A stretch of 64,000 bases of DNA from an uncultured Alphaproteobacteria bacterium (lineage in GTDB: Bacteria > Pseudomonadota > Alphaproteobacteria > HIMB59 > GCA-002718135), in the NCBI GenBank assembly GCA_902570155.1, contig CACFXU010000003.1, positions 62,001 through 126,000 of the forward strand. The letters run 5' to 3'. The position numbers and the translations under genes are program-made. Shown piece after piece: positions 1 to 8,970 of the stretch. Under the pieces are notes generated by a model. The model was not told the DNA's origin. It saw nothing but the letters and a program-made list of their open reading frames with translations, and searched no databases. Positions within the stretch are counted from its first letter, which is position 1, and every line of letters starts with the position of its first letter.

Positions 1-960
1 ATCAATAAGTTCAATTTTTTTATTCAGTTTGTTAATTAATATTTCTTTAAGTAATTTATTTTTTCTTCCTCCTCCAGTAAGTAAAATTCTTTCAATCTTA
101 AATTTTTTATTTTTTAATAATTCTTTAAATCCAATATAAGTCATGTAGTTAGCAGTCATTAGCGCATCATATTTGTTCAATTTAATTAGCTTATTAAAAT
201 AATTTCTAAAATAATTTCTATCTAATGATTTTGGGAACTTTTTCTTAAAGAATTTGTCTTTTTTGAATTTTTCGATTAATTTATTATCAATCTTACCTTT
301 TCTTGCATAATTTCCATGATTATCAAATTTTTTTTTAAAAAAATAATTGCAAAGATCATCACTTAAGCAATTTGCAGGCCCTATATCCGATGATAATAAT
401 GTTCTTGAAACTACAGTTGAAAAATTTGCTATTCCTCCAAGATTTACTATTATGACGTTTTCCTTAAATTTTTGTATTAAAAACTTATGATAATATGATC
501 CAATTGGTGCACCCTGACCACCATTTTTAACATCATTATCTCTAAAATTACTTATAGTTTTAACTTTAAGATTTTTTGCAATTTTGTCTCCATTTCCTAA
601 TTGTATTGATATTTTATTTGATGGATCGTGGTAAACAGTCTGTCCACTAATTGATATTAAATCGATATTTTTTTTATTAATTTTTTTTTGTTGCAGAAAT
701 AAAATTATTTTTTTTACTAAGATATCTGTAACGAAATCGTCTTTTTTTAAAAAATATTCTTTAATTTTATTATTAGTTTTTGGTTTATTTATTATTAGAT
801 TGTTTATTGTATTTTGATAATTTTTATTAAATTTATATGATTTTTCACATTTAATTTTTACAAAGTCAGTCCCATTTGTATTTATCAAACTGATATCAAC
901 GCCATCCATTGATGTGCCTGTCATAACTCCTAAGACATTAAGTTTTGAATTTTTACTCAT
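1..960 (-). CDS. anmK: anhydro-N-acetylmuramic acid kinase, 3' end cut by the window edge
   Basis: Translating the minus strand from the ATG at 960 gives 320 codons without a stop, running off the left edge. The N-terminus reads LGVMTGTSMDGVD at residues 10-22, which is the AnmK ATP-binding signature (usually G-L-M-S-G-T-S-M-D-G-V-D). AnmK (usual length about 370 residues) phosphorylates and opens anhydro-MurNAc released by cell-wall turnover, giving MurNAc-6-phosphate in the cytoplasm. The last visible residues (KKIELID) fit the region shortly before the C-terminus of the family, so only about 50 residues are missing. It is transcribed away from the hairpin-rich RNA at 1081-1196. Assignment is by motif and length and is quite secure. 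Confidence 0.88.
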   Translation of the reverse strand, partial: MSKNSKLNVLGVMTGTSMDGVDISLINTNGTDFVKIKCEKSYKFNKNYQNTINNLIINKPKTNNKIKEYFLKKDDFVTDILVKKIILFLQQKKINKKNIDLISISGQTVYHDPSNKISIQLGNGDKIAKNLKVKTISNFRDNDVKNGGQGAPIGSYYHKFLIQKFKENVIIVNLGGIANFSTVVSRTLLSSDIGPANCLSDDLCNYFFKKKFDNHGNYARKGKIDNKLIEKFKKDKFFKKKFPKSLDRNYFRNYFNKLIKLNKYDALMTANYMTYIGFKELLKNKKFKIERILLTGGGRKNKLLKEILINKLNKKIELID

Positions 961-1045
961 TTTTAATCAAATTTAATTTTGCACATTTTATTAACAAACA
1001 TATCAACAAAAAAAGATTATTTATTTTTAAAAATACATTTTTTTA

Positions 1046-1074
1046 TTGATTGATAAATAACAAATGGATAAATT
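1046..1074 (+). promoter_or_regulatory. candidate sigma70-type promoter of the 1081-1196 RNA
   Basis: TTGATT at 1046-1051 and TAAATT at 1069-1074 are separated by 17 bases, giving an expected transcription start near 1081, exactly where the first hairpin of the downstream RNA begins. In such A+T-rich DNA -10 look-alikes are common, so the support comes from the spacing and from the position relative to the hairpins. Confidence 0.45.
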
Positions 1075-1080
1075 ATTTTT

Positions 1081-1196
1081 AATTATTACACGCAAAGGTA
1101 ATAATCAATTTAATAAAAGGAAACGATTATTAAATTGTATCGGGAGGAAATGCACGATACACGAAAGGGACCTAGCTTGCTGGGTCCTTTTTTTTT
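1081..1196 (+). ncRNA. putative small RNA of four consecutive hairpins ending in an intrinsic terminator
   Basis: Four hairpins follow each other almost without gaps. Hairpin 1 pairs 1082-1089 with 1098-1105 (8 bp). Hairpin 2 pairs 1106-1115 with 1128-1137 (10 bp, loop containing AAAGGAAAC). Hairpin 3 pairs 1136-1142 with 1155-1161 (7 bp, loop containing GGAGGAAA). Hairpin 4 pairs 1164-1175 with 1180-1191 and is followed by a T-run. No convincing ORF lies inside. The G+C-richer terminator and perfect stems stand out from the surrounding A+T-rich spacer between anmK and the deaminase gene. Loops 2 and 3 carry unpaired GGA motifs, which in other bacteria are CsrA/RsmA-type binding sites or Shine-Dalgarno mimics; a function here is inference. 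I do not recognise it as 6S, SRP RNA, tmRNA or RNase P. Confidence 0.6.
1164..1196 (+). terminator. intrinsic terminator of the small RNA
   Basis: GGACCTAG (1168-1175) pairs with CTGGGTCC (1180-1187) with one G-U pair around a CTTG loop, flanked by A-T pairs and followed by about nine T before a G. It is a strong Rho-independent terminator. Confidence 0.85.
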
Positions 1197-1240
1197 GTTT
1201 TATGGACAAATCTAATAAATAAAGTATCAGTCATTTCGAA

Positions 1241-1813
1241 ATGATAACAAATTATGAAAGAATTTTGGATATTATTTTAGATGATCTTATCCCTTTAACA
1301 AAAATTTCTATAAATGAAGGAAATAAAATATTTGGCGGGTTTATAGTTAGAAAATCTGACCTAAGCCCAGTTTGTCTAGGTACAAATCAGGAGATCAATA
1401 ATCCTTTATTTCATGGAGAAATTTCAACTCTTTTTAATTTATTTGAAAAAAAACTATTTAATACAAAAGATTATTACTTCATAAGTACACATCAGCCTTG
1501 TTCTATGTGTTTATCAGCTATAACTTGGGCTGGATTTGACAATTTTTACTATTTTTTTTCCTATACTGACACAAAGGAAGGTTTTCATATTCCCCACGAT
1601 CTTAAAATTTTGACGGAGGTATTTAAGATCAAAGATGGTAAATACAATATTAATAATGATTATTGGGAAAGTTACTCAATTTTATCGGAAATTAAAAGAT
1701 TAGGTATGGAGAGCTCATTATCAGATAAAATTTATCAGATCAAAGAAGAGTACCAAAAAATGTCAGAAATTTATCAAAAATCAAAAATTGATAATAAAAT
1801 TCCTCTAAATTAA
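1241..1813 (+). CDS. cytidine/deoxycytidylate-type zinc deaminase
   Basis: The 190-residue protein has the zinc-deaminase signature: H58-G-E60 (metal ligand and catalytic glutamate) and P86-C87-S-M-C90 (two cysteine ligands), 26 residues apart. Members deaminate cytosine, cytidine, dCMP, guanine or tRNA adenosine. The part after residue 100 is longer than in TadA or cytidine deaminase and I cannot tell the substrate. It stands alone downstream of the small RNA and upstream of the glycine riboswitch. The start ATG at 1241 has no clear Shine-Dalgarno sequence. Confidence 0.75.
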   Translation: MITNYERILDIILDDLIPLTKISINEGNKIFGGFIVRKSDLSPVCLGTNQEINNPLFHGEISTLFNLFEKKLFNTKDYYFISTHQPCSMCLSAITWAGFDNFYYFFSYTDTKEGFHIPHDLKILTEVFKIKDGKYNINNDYWESYSILSEIKRLGMESSLSDKIYQIKEEYQKMSEIYQKSKIDNKIPLN

Positions 1814-1834
1814 TTGTTAAAATATAAAAATAAG

Positions 1835-1840
1835 TATACA
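1835..1840 (+). promoter_or_regulatory. possible -10 element upstream of the glycine riboswitch
   Basis: TATACA at 1835-1840 would start transcription close to 1848, just before the first aptamer begins at about 1850. A TTGTTA at 1814-1819 could be the -35 element, but its spacing (15) is short. The position relative to the aptamer is the main support. Confidence 0.35.
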
Positions 1841-1849
1841 AATAATTAA

Positions 1850-1990
1850 CGGGAGATACTGAAATTTCAGAGCCGAAGGAGCAACGACCCGGAAACTCTC
1901 AGGCACAATGGACCGTTAAAAAAAAACTCTGGAAAAGAGCATTTAGCTCTACCGAAGGTGAAAAGCTCTCAGGTAAAAAGACAGAGGGGT
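1850..1990 (+). ncRNA. tandem glycine riboswitch upstream of gcvT
   Basis: Two successive aptamers with the class's conserved sequence are visible. Aptamer 1 (about 1851-1914) contains GGGAGA, GCCGAAGGAGCAA and AACTCTCAGGCA. Aptamer 2 (about 1926-1988) contains ACTCTGGA, ACCGAAGGTGAAAA and GCTCTCAGGTA and ends with AGACAGAGGGG. The short linker between them is typical of the cooperative tandem form. It precedes the glycine cleavage operon, the classical target, which is turned on by excess glycine. Aptamer 2 ends about 6 nt before the Shine-Dalgarno GGAG (1996-1999) and I see no terminator in between, so translational control is the likelier mechanism (inference). Confidence 0.93.
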
Positions 1991-2006
1991 AGCTTGGAGA
2001 ATTTAT

Positions 2007-3131
2007 TTGAACCAGTTACCATTAGACATTCCGCTGAAAAATTTTCATCAAAATAATGGTGCAAAGATATTGCCATTTGCAGGTTTTAATATGCCTATTA
2101 ATTATAAAACTGGAATAATTAATGAACACAAAAATGTCAGAAACCACTCTGGTATTTTTGATGTTAGTCATATGGGGCAAATTTTAATTGAAAATAATGA
2201 ATTGTATTTACATAAATTAGAAAAATATATTCCATTACAATTAAAAAATTTAATTAAAAATAGATCGCATTATTCATTTTTGCTCAATAAAGATGGCGGT
2301 GTTATTGATGATCTAATTATTTCAAATATTGATATTAAATATAAGCCATATTTGTATGTTGTTTATAATGCATCTCGAAAAAAAGAAGACGAAGAAATAT
2401 TTGTTTCTTGCGCTCCTAATGCTGAAAAAATTTATAACAAAAATTGTTTATTCGCGATCCAGGGGCCTGACTCTATTAATGTTTTAAAAAATATTATTGA
2501 TATTCCTAATAATATGAATTTTTTTGATATTTTAATAAGTAAATACGATTACAATGAAATAATAGTAAGTAGATCAGGTTATACCGGTGAAGATGGTTTT
2601 GAACTTTCTATTCCAAATGAAAGTGCAGAAAATTTAATTACTGATTTACTTAAAAATGAAAATACAATGCTTTGTGGTTTAGGTTCTAGAGATTCATTGA
2701 GGCTTGAGGCTGGATTAAGTTTATATGGTCATGAATTAAATGAAAATATTACACCAATTGAAGCTGGTTTATCATGGGCTCTAGATAAAGAAAGATTAGA
2801 AGATAAAAATTTAAATGGAAATAAGATTTTATCTGATCAATTAAAAAATAAATTATCTAATAAAAAAATAGGTTTAATTTCAACTAATAAATCAATGCTA
2901 AGAGATGGCATGACGTTATTCGATAATAATAATAATGAAATTGGCAAAATTACAAGTGGATGTTTCTCTCCTAATCTTAACAAATCTATTGCTATCGGTT
3001 ACATAAAATCCGAATTTAATACTGATAATCCAATTTTTTGTGAAATTAGAAAAAAATTAGAATTAGTAAAAATTAACAATCTACCTTTTGTAAAAAAAAA
3101 TTATAAAAAAAATGGGAGCGTATATGAGTGA
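2007..3131 (+). CDS. gcvT: glycine cleavage system T protein (aminomethyltransferase)
   Basis: The 374-residue product is of normal GcvT length. It starts L-P-L-D-I-P-L-K-N-F-H followed by GAKILPFAGFNMP, and carries the family's GVIDDLI and SRSGYTGEDGFE segments. GcvT moves the methylene group from the aminomethyl arm of H protein to tetrahydrofolate, releasing ammonia. The start is a TTG at 2007 with GGAG at 1996-1999; no ATG lies close by and the alignment needs this N-terminus. It is the first gene of gcvT-gcvH-gcvP and sits directly under the glycine riboswitch. Its stop overlaps the start of gcvH. Confidence 0.95.
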   Translation: MNQLPLDIPLKNFHQNNGAKILPFAGFNMPINYKTGIINEHKNVRNHSGIFDVSHMGQILIENNELYLHKLEKYIPLQLKNLIKNRSHYSFLLNKDGGVIDDLIISNIDIKYKPYLYVVYNASRKKEDEEIFVSCAPNAEKIYNKNCLFAIQGPDSINVLKNIIDIPNNMNFFDILISKYDYNEIIVSRSGYTGEDGFELSIPNESAENLITDLLKNENTMLCGLGSRDSLRLEAGLSLYGHELNENITPIEAGLSWALDKERLEDKNLNGNKILSDQLKNKLSNKKIGLISTNKSMLRDGMTLFDNNNNEIGKITSGCFSPNLNKSIAIGYIKSEFNTDNPIFCEIRKKLELVKINNLPFVKKNYKKNGSVYE

Positions 3132-3495
3132 AAAAAAATACACAAAAGATCATGAATGGGTTTCAATTGAAAATGAAATTGCCACAATTGGTATTAGCAA
3201 TCATGCCCAAGAATCTCTTGGCGATATTGTATTTATTGAATTACCATCAGTTGGAAATTCGGTTAAAGCAAAAGATGAAATATGCGTCGTTGAATCTGTA
3301 AAAGCAGCTTCTGATATTTATGCTCCAATTGATGGTGAAATAATTGAAGTTAATAATAATCTAGAAAATGACGCTGCTATTATTAATCAAGATGCAGAAA
3401 ACGAGGGATGGATTTTTAAAATGAAAGTTTCTGATTCAAATCAATATTCTGAACTTATGTCAGAAGATGAATATAAACAATTTTTGGAACAATAG
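3124..3495 (+). CDS. gcvH: glycine cleavage system H protein (lipoyl carrier)
   Basis: This small acidic protein (123 residues from the ATG at 3124) holds the lipoylation motif ESVKAASD with the modified lysine at residue 60. It shuttles the aminomethyl and hydrogen intermediates between P, T and L proteins. An in-frame ATG at 3112 exists, but GGGAG at 3114-3118 is a good Shine-Dalgarno sequence for 3124, and the H-protein alignment begins there. The start lies 8 nt inside the end of gcvT, implying translational coupling. The gcvP start follows the stop codon immediately. Confidence 0.95.
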   Translation: MSEKKYTKDHEWVSIENEIATIGISNHAQESLGDIVFIELPSVGNSVKAKDEICVVESVKAASDIYAPIDGEIIEVNNNLENDAAIINQDAENEGWIFKMKVSDSNQYSELMSEDEYKQFLEQ

Positions 3496-6348
3496 ATGAT
3501 TGAAATAGATAAATTTGTTAGCAGACATATAGGGCCTAGAAATGAAGATATTCGAGAAATGCTCAAATTAATAAATTGCTCTTCATTAGATGAATTAATT
3601 GAAAAAACTGTACCTAATCATATCATTTTTAAAGATAAACTTAAATTTAGACCTGGTATGTCTGAGGAGTTTAATAAAATTAATACTCAACTTTTATCTT
3701 TAAAAAATAATTTCAAAAAAACTTATATTGGAATGGGTTATTATAATACTATTACTCCTAGCGTTATTTTAAGAAATATTCTTGAAAATCCGGGGTGGTA
3801 TACTGCTTACACACCTTATCAACCAGAAGTAAGTCAGGGCAGGTTGGAAATGTTAATGAATTTTCAACAAATGATAATTGATTTGACTGGAATGGATATT
3901 GCAAATGCATCTTTACTTGATGAAAGTACTGCGGCAGCTGAGGCTATGATGATGGCTTTTAAAATTAAAAAAAGTGCAAAGTTTACTTTTTGTGTGCAAA
4001 ATAAATGTCATCCACAAACACTATCTGTCTTAAAAACAAGAGCTAAACCCCTAGGTATAAAAATTATTTTTGATAAACCAGATGACGATACATTTGGTTG
4101 TTTGATTCAAAATCCAGATACATACGGAGAAATTGCAAATCTCAACGATTTAATAAATATAAATAAATCTCACGATGCGTTATCAATCATAGCAGCTGAT
4201 ATAATGAGTTTGGTAGTTATGAAATCACCAAAAGATTTTGGAGCGGATATAGTTGTTGGAAGTACTCAAAGGTTTGGAGTTCCAATGGGTCTAGGGGGTC
4301 CACACGCAGCATATTTTGCAACATTAGATGAATATAAAAGAATGATACCTGGAAGACTAATTGGTGTATCAGTTGATCGTACTAATAAAAGATCTTACAG
4401 AATGGCTCTTCAAACGCGTGAGCAACACATTAGAAGGGAAAAAGCTACAAGTAATATATGTACTGCACAGGCCTTATTAGCAATTATATCTGCTGCATAT
4501 GCAATATATCATGGTCCAATTAGATTAAAAAATATTGCTGAGGACATTCATTATAAATCTAGATATCTAAAGAAATCATTAGAGATATTAAATTTTGAAG
4601 TAAAATCTATAAATTATTTTGATACCTTATTAATAAAAGATACAAAATCTAAATACTGGGTAAATAAATCTATAGACAATGGTATAAATTTTAGATTTGT
4701 AAATGACGATCATTTTTCTATTTCCTTAGATGAAACTACATCACTACAAGATGTAGATAATTTAATTAAATTTTTTAATGAAAACAATAATGAAATATAC
4801 GCAGAAGAAATTGAAAGTAAAATTGAAGATTCGATTTTCAAAAGTGATTTAGATAGAAAAGACAAAATATTAACTCATCCTGTATTTAATATCTATCATT
4901 CTGAAACAGAAATGATGAGATATCTAAAAAAATTAGAAAATAAAGACGTTGCTTTAAATAGATCAATGATACCTCTTGGATCTTGTACTATGAAATTAAA
5001 TGCGGCATCAGAAATGCTTCCAATTACTTTACCAGGTTTTTCAAACGCGCACCCATTCTTAGAGCCCCATCAACGTGAGGGATATAATGAAATGATGAGT
5101 GAATTAATATCGATGTTAAAAGATATTACTGGTTTTGATGCAGTTTCACTCCAACCTAATGCAGGAGCACAAGGTGAGTTTGCTGGTTTATTAGCTATAC
5201 AAAAATATCATGAGAAAAATTCAGATACTAAAAGAAATATTTGTATAATTCCTAAAAGTGCTCATGGAACTAATCCAGCCAGTGCACAGATGTGCGGTAT
5301 GGATATTTTAATTGTAAACTGTGATGACAAAGGTAATGTAGATTTAACTCACTTAGATAAAAAAATAGAAGAGGCAGGTGATAGACTGTCTGCTTTAATG
5401 ATTACTTATCCATCAACACATGGTGTATTCGAAGAAAGTATTGTTGAGATTTGTAAAAAAATTCATGATGCTGGTGGTCAAGTTTATTTAGATGGCGCTA
5501 ATTATAATGCAATGGTTGGAGTAGCTAAACCAGGTAAATTTGGACCTGATGTATGCCATATGAATCTCCATAAGACTTTCTGCATACCTCATGGAGGAGG
5601 TGGACCTGGAGTTGGGGCTATAGGATTAAAAAAACATTTAGCAGATTTTGCGCCTGGGCATCCTATTTTTAAAAATGAAATAGGTTTAACCAATCAGGAG
5701 GCAGTTTCAGCAGCGCCTTGGGGCAGTGCATCTATTTTACCTATTTCATATTCTTATATTTCTATGATGGGTGACGATGGTTTAAAATTAGCAACTCAAG
5801 TAGCAATATTAAATGCTAATTACATTAAAGAAAGATTAAAAAATTATTACCCTATTTTATATACTGGTAAGAATAATATGGTAGCACATGAATTTATTAT
5901 TGATATCAGACCGTTTAAACAAGAATTAAATATTTCAGATGAAGATATTGCTAAAAGACTAATTGATTATGGATTTCACGCCCCCACAATGTCTTTTCCA
6001 GTTCCAGGCACTTTGATGATTGAACCCACTGAAAGTGAATCAAAAGAGGAGCTAGATAGATTTTGTGAAGCAATGATTTCTATTCATAAAGAAATTAATA
6101 TGATTAGAGATGGAAAATTTGATAAAGTAGATAATCCTATTAAAAATGCCCCACATACCATAGAAGAGGTATCTTCTGACAATTGGGATCATAAATATAC
6201 ACGTAAAGAAGCTGCTTACCCTCATGCTTATTTAATAAATAATAAATACTGGAGTCCAGTTAGTAGAATTGATAATGTATATGGGGATAGAAATTTATTT
6301 TGTGTTTGTCCTCCAATAGATGAATACGAAGAGGCTAAAACTGGATAA
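3496..6348 (+). CDS. gcvP: glycine dehydrogenase (decarboxylating), single-chain P protein
   Basis: At 950 residues this is the full-length fused P protein rather than the split GcvPA/GcvPB form. The PLP-binding lysine is K693 in the segment NLHKTFCIPHGGGGPG, which matches the family signature. The enzyme decarboxylates glycine and loads the aminomethyl group onto lipoyl-H protein. The ATG at 3496 abuts the gcvH stop, so the three genes are one transcript. No L protein (lpd) gene is in the window; it is normally shared with 2-oxoacid dehydrogenases elsewhere. Confidence 0.96.
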   Translation: MIEIDKFVSRHIGPRNEDIREMLKLINCSSLDELIEKTVPNHIIFKDKLKFRPGMSEEFNKINTQLLSLKNNFKKTYIGMGYYNTITPSVILRNILENPGWYTAYTPYQPEVSQGRLEMLMNFQQMIIDLTGMDIANASLLDESTAAAEAMMMAFKIKKSAKFTFCVQNKCHPQTLSVLKTRAKPLGIKIIFDKPDDDTFGCLIQNPDTYGEIANLNDLININKSHDALSIIAADIMSLVVMKSPKDFGADIVVGSTQRFGVPMGLGGPHAAYFATLDEYKRMIPGRLIGVSVDRTNKRSYRMALQTREQHIRREKATSNICTAQALLAIISAAYAIYHGPIRLKNIAEDIHYKSRYLKKSLEILNFEVKSINYFDTLLIKDTKSKYWVNKSIDNGINFRFVNDDHFSISLDETTSLQDVDNLIKFFNENNNEIYAEEIESKIEDSIFKSDLDRKDKILTHPVFNIYHSETEMMRYLKKLENKDVALNRSMIPLGSCTMKLNAASEMLPITLPGFSNAHPFLEPHQREGYNEMMSELISMLKDITGFDAVSLQPNAGAQGEFAGLLAIQKYHEKNSDTKRNICIIPKSAHGTNPASAQMCGMDILIVNCDDKGNVDLTHLDKKIEEAGDRLSALMITYPSTHGVFEESIVEICKKIHDAGGQVYLDGANYNAMVGVAKPGKFGPDVCHMNLHKTFCIPHGGGGPGVGAIGLKKHLADFAPGHPIFKNEIGLTNQEAVSAAPWGSASILPISYSYISMMGDDGLKLATQVAILNANYIKERLKNYYPILYTGKNNMVAHEFIIDIRPFKQELNISDEDIAKRLIDYGFHAPTMSFPVPGTLMIEPTESESKEELDRFCEAMISIHKEINMIRDGKFDKVDNPIKNAPHTIEEVSSDNWDHKYTRKEAAYPHAYLINNKYWSPVSRIDNVYGDRNLFCVCPPIDEYEEAKTG

Positions 6349-6391
6349 ATACTATATATCAATAAATTAAAACACAAATTTAATAACAATT

Positions 6392-7420
6392 ATGATTTAT
6401 ATTAACCTTATTTTAGTTTTTTTAGTCTTGGTCGCAATTCATGAATACGGACATTATATTGTTGCGAGATGGTTTAAGGCTGAAGTTACTGACTTCTCAA
6501 TTGGGTTTGGCAAACCACTTTTAAAATTTACTGATAAAAATGGCACTACATGGAAATTATCTCCTATTCCATTAGGTGGATATGTAAAAATCAAGGGACT
6601 TGATAATATATTTTCACCAAAATCTAATGATGAGGAGGGATCCTTTCAATCTCTTACACTTTTTCAAAAGATATTAGTACTTTTAGCAGGAAGTATTTTT
6701 AATATTTTTAGTGCATGGTTTGCTCTATTTTGCATATTTTTCTTTTTTGGAATTGTTAGTTTAATGCCAATTATTGGATCAGTGAGTGAAAATTCATCTG
6801 CTTTTGAAAATGATCTTAGAGAAGGTGATAAAATACTTGAGATAAACAATATTAGTATTGAAGAGTTTTCTGATATACCAAAAGCGATCGGCAATAACCC
6901 AAGAATTAATATTTTAATTGAAAGAAATAATCAGATAATTGAAAAAAACTTTGATCTAAAATTTAATTCAGAATTAAATAGATATATTATTGGCATATCT
7001 TCACCTCAAAATCCTATTATTGATAAATATAATTTAATTGATTCAATTAAAAATTCTTCTTTATTCATTCCAACATACTATGTAGCTTCTTTTTCTTTTC
7101 TTCAACAATCATATAAAGAAAATACATTAGGAGATCAGTTAGCCGGACCTATAGGAATTGTAAAAAATGCAGATCAAATGATGCTTGACCAAGTAAGGGG
7201 AGTACTTTTTTTATTTATAATAATTTCTTTATTTGTAGGGTTATTTAATTTACTTCCTATTCCTCTTTTAGATGGCGGTCATATAATCTATTTTATTATT
7301 AGAAGAATTTTTTCGAACTCTCTTCCTGAGTTTATTACAAGAGTATATTTGGCTGTGGGGATAACAATAATATCTTTTCTCTTTATAGTTGTGACTTACA
7401 ACGATATTTTTTATAAATAA
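6392..7420 (+). CDS. rseP: site-2 (RseP-type) intramembrane zinc metalloprotease
   Basis: The 342-residue membrane protein has HEYGH at residues 17-21 inside the first transmembrane helix and the second metal motif LDGGH with D294 near the C-terminus, plus a PDZ-like region around residues 115-185. Site-2 proteases of this class cut anti-sigma factors or signal peptides in the inner membrane. It follows gcvP by 43 nt with no Shine-Dalgarno sequence. The usual rseP setting (dxr-rseP-bamA) is absent here, so either gene order is rearranged or this is a second copy. The exact orthology is therefore less sure than the family. Confidence 0.82.
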   Translation: MIYINLILVFLVLVAIHEYGHYIVARWFKAEVTDFSIGFGKPLLKFTDKNGTTWKLSPIPLGGYVKIKGLDNIFSPKSNDEEGSFQSLTLFQKILVLLAGSIFNIFSAWFALFCIFFFFGIVSLMPIIGSVSENSSAFENDLREGDKILEINNISIEEFSDIPKAIGNNPRINILIERNNQIIEKNFDLKFNSELNRYIIGISSPQNPIIDKYNLIDSIKNSSLFIPTYYVASFSFLQQSYKENTLGDQLAGPIGIVKNADQMMLDQVRGVLFLFIIISLFVGLFNLLPIPLLDGGHIIYFIIRRIFSNSLPEFITRVYLAVGITIISFLFIVVTYNDIFYK

Positions 7421-7438
7421 ATATTATTGGGAGATAAA

Positions 7439-7807
7439 ATGACAAATTTTGAAAAAGTAAAAGAATTTATGACAACTTTTGGTCAAGAAGTAAAAAATAG
7501 TGCTGAATTTCCAGAAAATAAAATTGTTGAATTAAGAAAAAAATTGATTGATGAAGAATTTAATGAATTAAAAGATGCAATTAATGATAATGATATTGTT
7601 GAAGTTGCTGATGCATTAACTGATATTTTAGTTGTAACATACGGTGCAGGTGCTGCTTTTGGTATAGATCTAGATAAATGTTTTAATGAAGTTCATCGTA
7701 GTAACATGAGTAAACTTTCAGAGGAAGGTAAGCCAATTTATAATGAATTTGGTAAAGTTATGAAGGGTCCTAATTATTCACCTCCAGATTTGAAAAAAAT
7801 AATTTAA
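7439..7807 (+). CDS. MazG-like / phosphoribosyl-ATP pyrophosphohydrolase-like protein
   Basis: The 122-residue all-helical protein shows the MazG-superfamily metal motif: D-E-E-F-N-E-L followed by E-V-A-D-A-L-T-D (the EExxE and ExxD pairs). Such proteins hydrolyse nucleoside triphosphates or PRPP-ATP to the monophosphate and pyrophosphate. I chose the ATG at 7439 because GGGAG at 7429-7433 is correctly spaced; the TTG at 7427 lies before that Shine-Dalgarno sequence. The C-terminal SNMSKLSEEGKPIYNEFGKVMKG part resembles the single-domain MazG-like proteins of bacteria and phages. It ends against the convergent metB gene with a 4-nt overlap. Confidence 0.75.
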   Translation: MTNFEKVKEFMTTFGQEVKNSAEFPENKIVELRKKLIDEEFNELKDAINDNDIVEVADALTDILVVTYGAGAAFGIDLDKCFNEVHRSNMSKLSEEGKPIYNEFGKVMKGPNYSPPDLKKII

Positions 7808-8970
7808 ATATTTTTTAGAGCATCATCTAAAGACTTCTTTAAGTCTGAAATATCTTCAATTCCAATTGAAAGTCTGATTAGGGTATCAGAAATTCCTAAT
7901 TCATCTCTAATTTTTTTGTCAATGGATGCATGTGTCATTATAGCTGGATGCTCAATTAAACTTTCAACTCCACCCAAACTTTCTGCTAGTGTAAATATTT
8001 GAATTGTTTCAAGAAATTTTTTTGCTGAATTAATATCGCCCATTAATTCAATTGATAATATTCCACCAAATCCAGTCATTTGTTTTTTTGCAATTTCATA
8101 ACTTGGGTTATTTTCTAATCCAGGATAAAAAACGTTATTTATTTTAGGATGTTTTAATAAATAATTAGCAATTTCTAAGGCATTATTATTGTGCCTCTCC
8201 ATTCTTACAGCAAGTGTCTTAATTGATCGAATAAGTAAATAACAATCGAAAGGGCTGGGAACAGCACCAACTGCATTTTGGATATATTTAATTTTATCAG
8301 CTAAAATTTTATTATCATTTATAATTAGTGCACCTCCAATTATATCTGAATGACCTCCAAGATATTTGGTTGACGAATGTATAACAACATCAGCCCCATT
8401 ATTTATTGGTTGTTGATTGTAGGGTGATGCAAAAGTATTATCACAGACTATAATGATATTATCATCTTTTAAGCTTTCTCTTATTTTTTTTATATCTATA
8501 ATTTTTAGTAATGGATTAGAGGGTGTCTCAACCCAAATCATTTTTGTATTTTCTTTTAGATGACCTTGCCAATTATTTTCTTTACTAAGATCGGTATATG
8601 TTACTTCCACATCTTGATTTACTGTTTTAATTTTATCAAATATTCTTCTTGTGCCACCATAAACATCATCGCTACAAATAATTGAATAATTTTTACCTAA
8701 AGCATCTGATAATGCAGAAATTGCAGCCATACCTGAACTAAAAGCATAGGCAAATTTACCATCTTCCAATTCAACTAATAACTTTTCTAATATATCTCTT
8801 GTTGGGTTTCCTGTTCTTGCATATTCATAAGTAAAGTCACCAGGAGAATTTTGCTTAAAAGTTGATGAAAGATGAATAGGGGGCATTACTGCACCTGTAG
8901 TTTCATCAGCACCATGACCTGAATGAATTACTTTAGAATTAAACTTTTTATCTTTAGTATTCACGGTCAC
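7804..8970 (-). CDS. metB: cystathionine gamma-synthase / gamma-lyase family PLP enzyme
   Basis: The 388-residue protein is a Cys/Met metabolism PLP enzyme: the Schiff-base lysine lies in HSSTKYLGGHSD, and EYARTGNPTRD and VWVETPSNPLL-type segments are present. Family members make cystathionine from an acylated homoserine or split cystathionine; sequence alone does not separate the two. The start is GTG at 8970, overlapping the cysK stop as GTGA. As the last gene of cysE-cysK-metB it would link cysteine to methionine synthesis or the reverse. The symbol is the best guess rather than certain. Confidence 0.82.
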   Translation of the reverse strand: MTVNTKDKKFNSKVIHSGHGADETTGAVMPPIHLSSTFKQNSPGDFTYEYARTGNPTRDILEKLLVELEDGKFAYAFSSGMAAISALSDALGKNYSIICSDDVYGGTRRIFDKIKTVNQDVEVTYTDLSKENNWQGHLKENTKMIWVETPSNPLLKIIDIKKIRESLKDDNIIIVCDNTFASPYNQQPINNGADVVIHSSTKYLGGHSDIIGGALIINDNKILADKIKYIQNAVGAVPSPFDCYLLIRSIKTLAVRMERHNNNALEIANYLLKHPKINNVFYPGLENNPSYEIAKKQMTGFGGILSIELMGDINSAKKFLETIQIFTLAESLGGVESLIEHPAIMTHASIDKKIRDELGISDTLIRLSIGIEDISDLKKSLDDALKNI

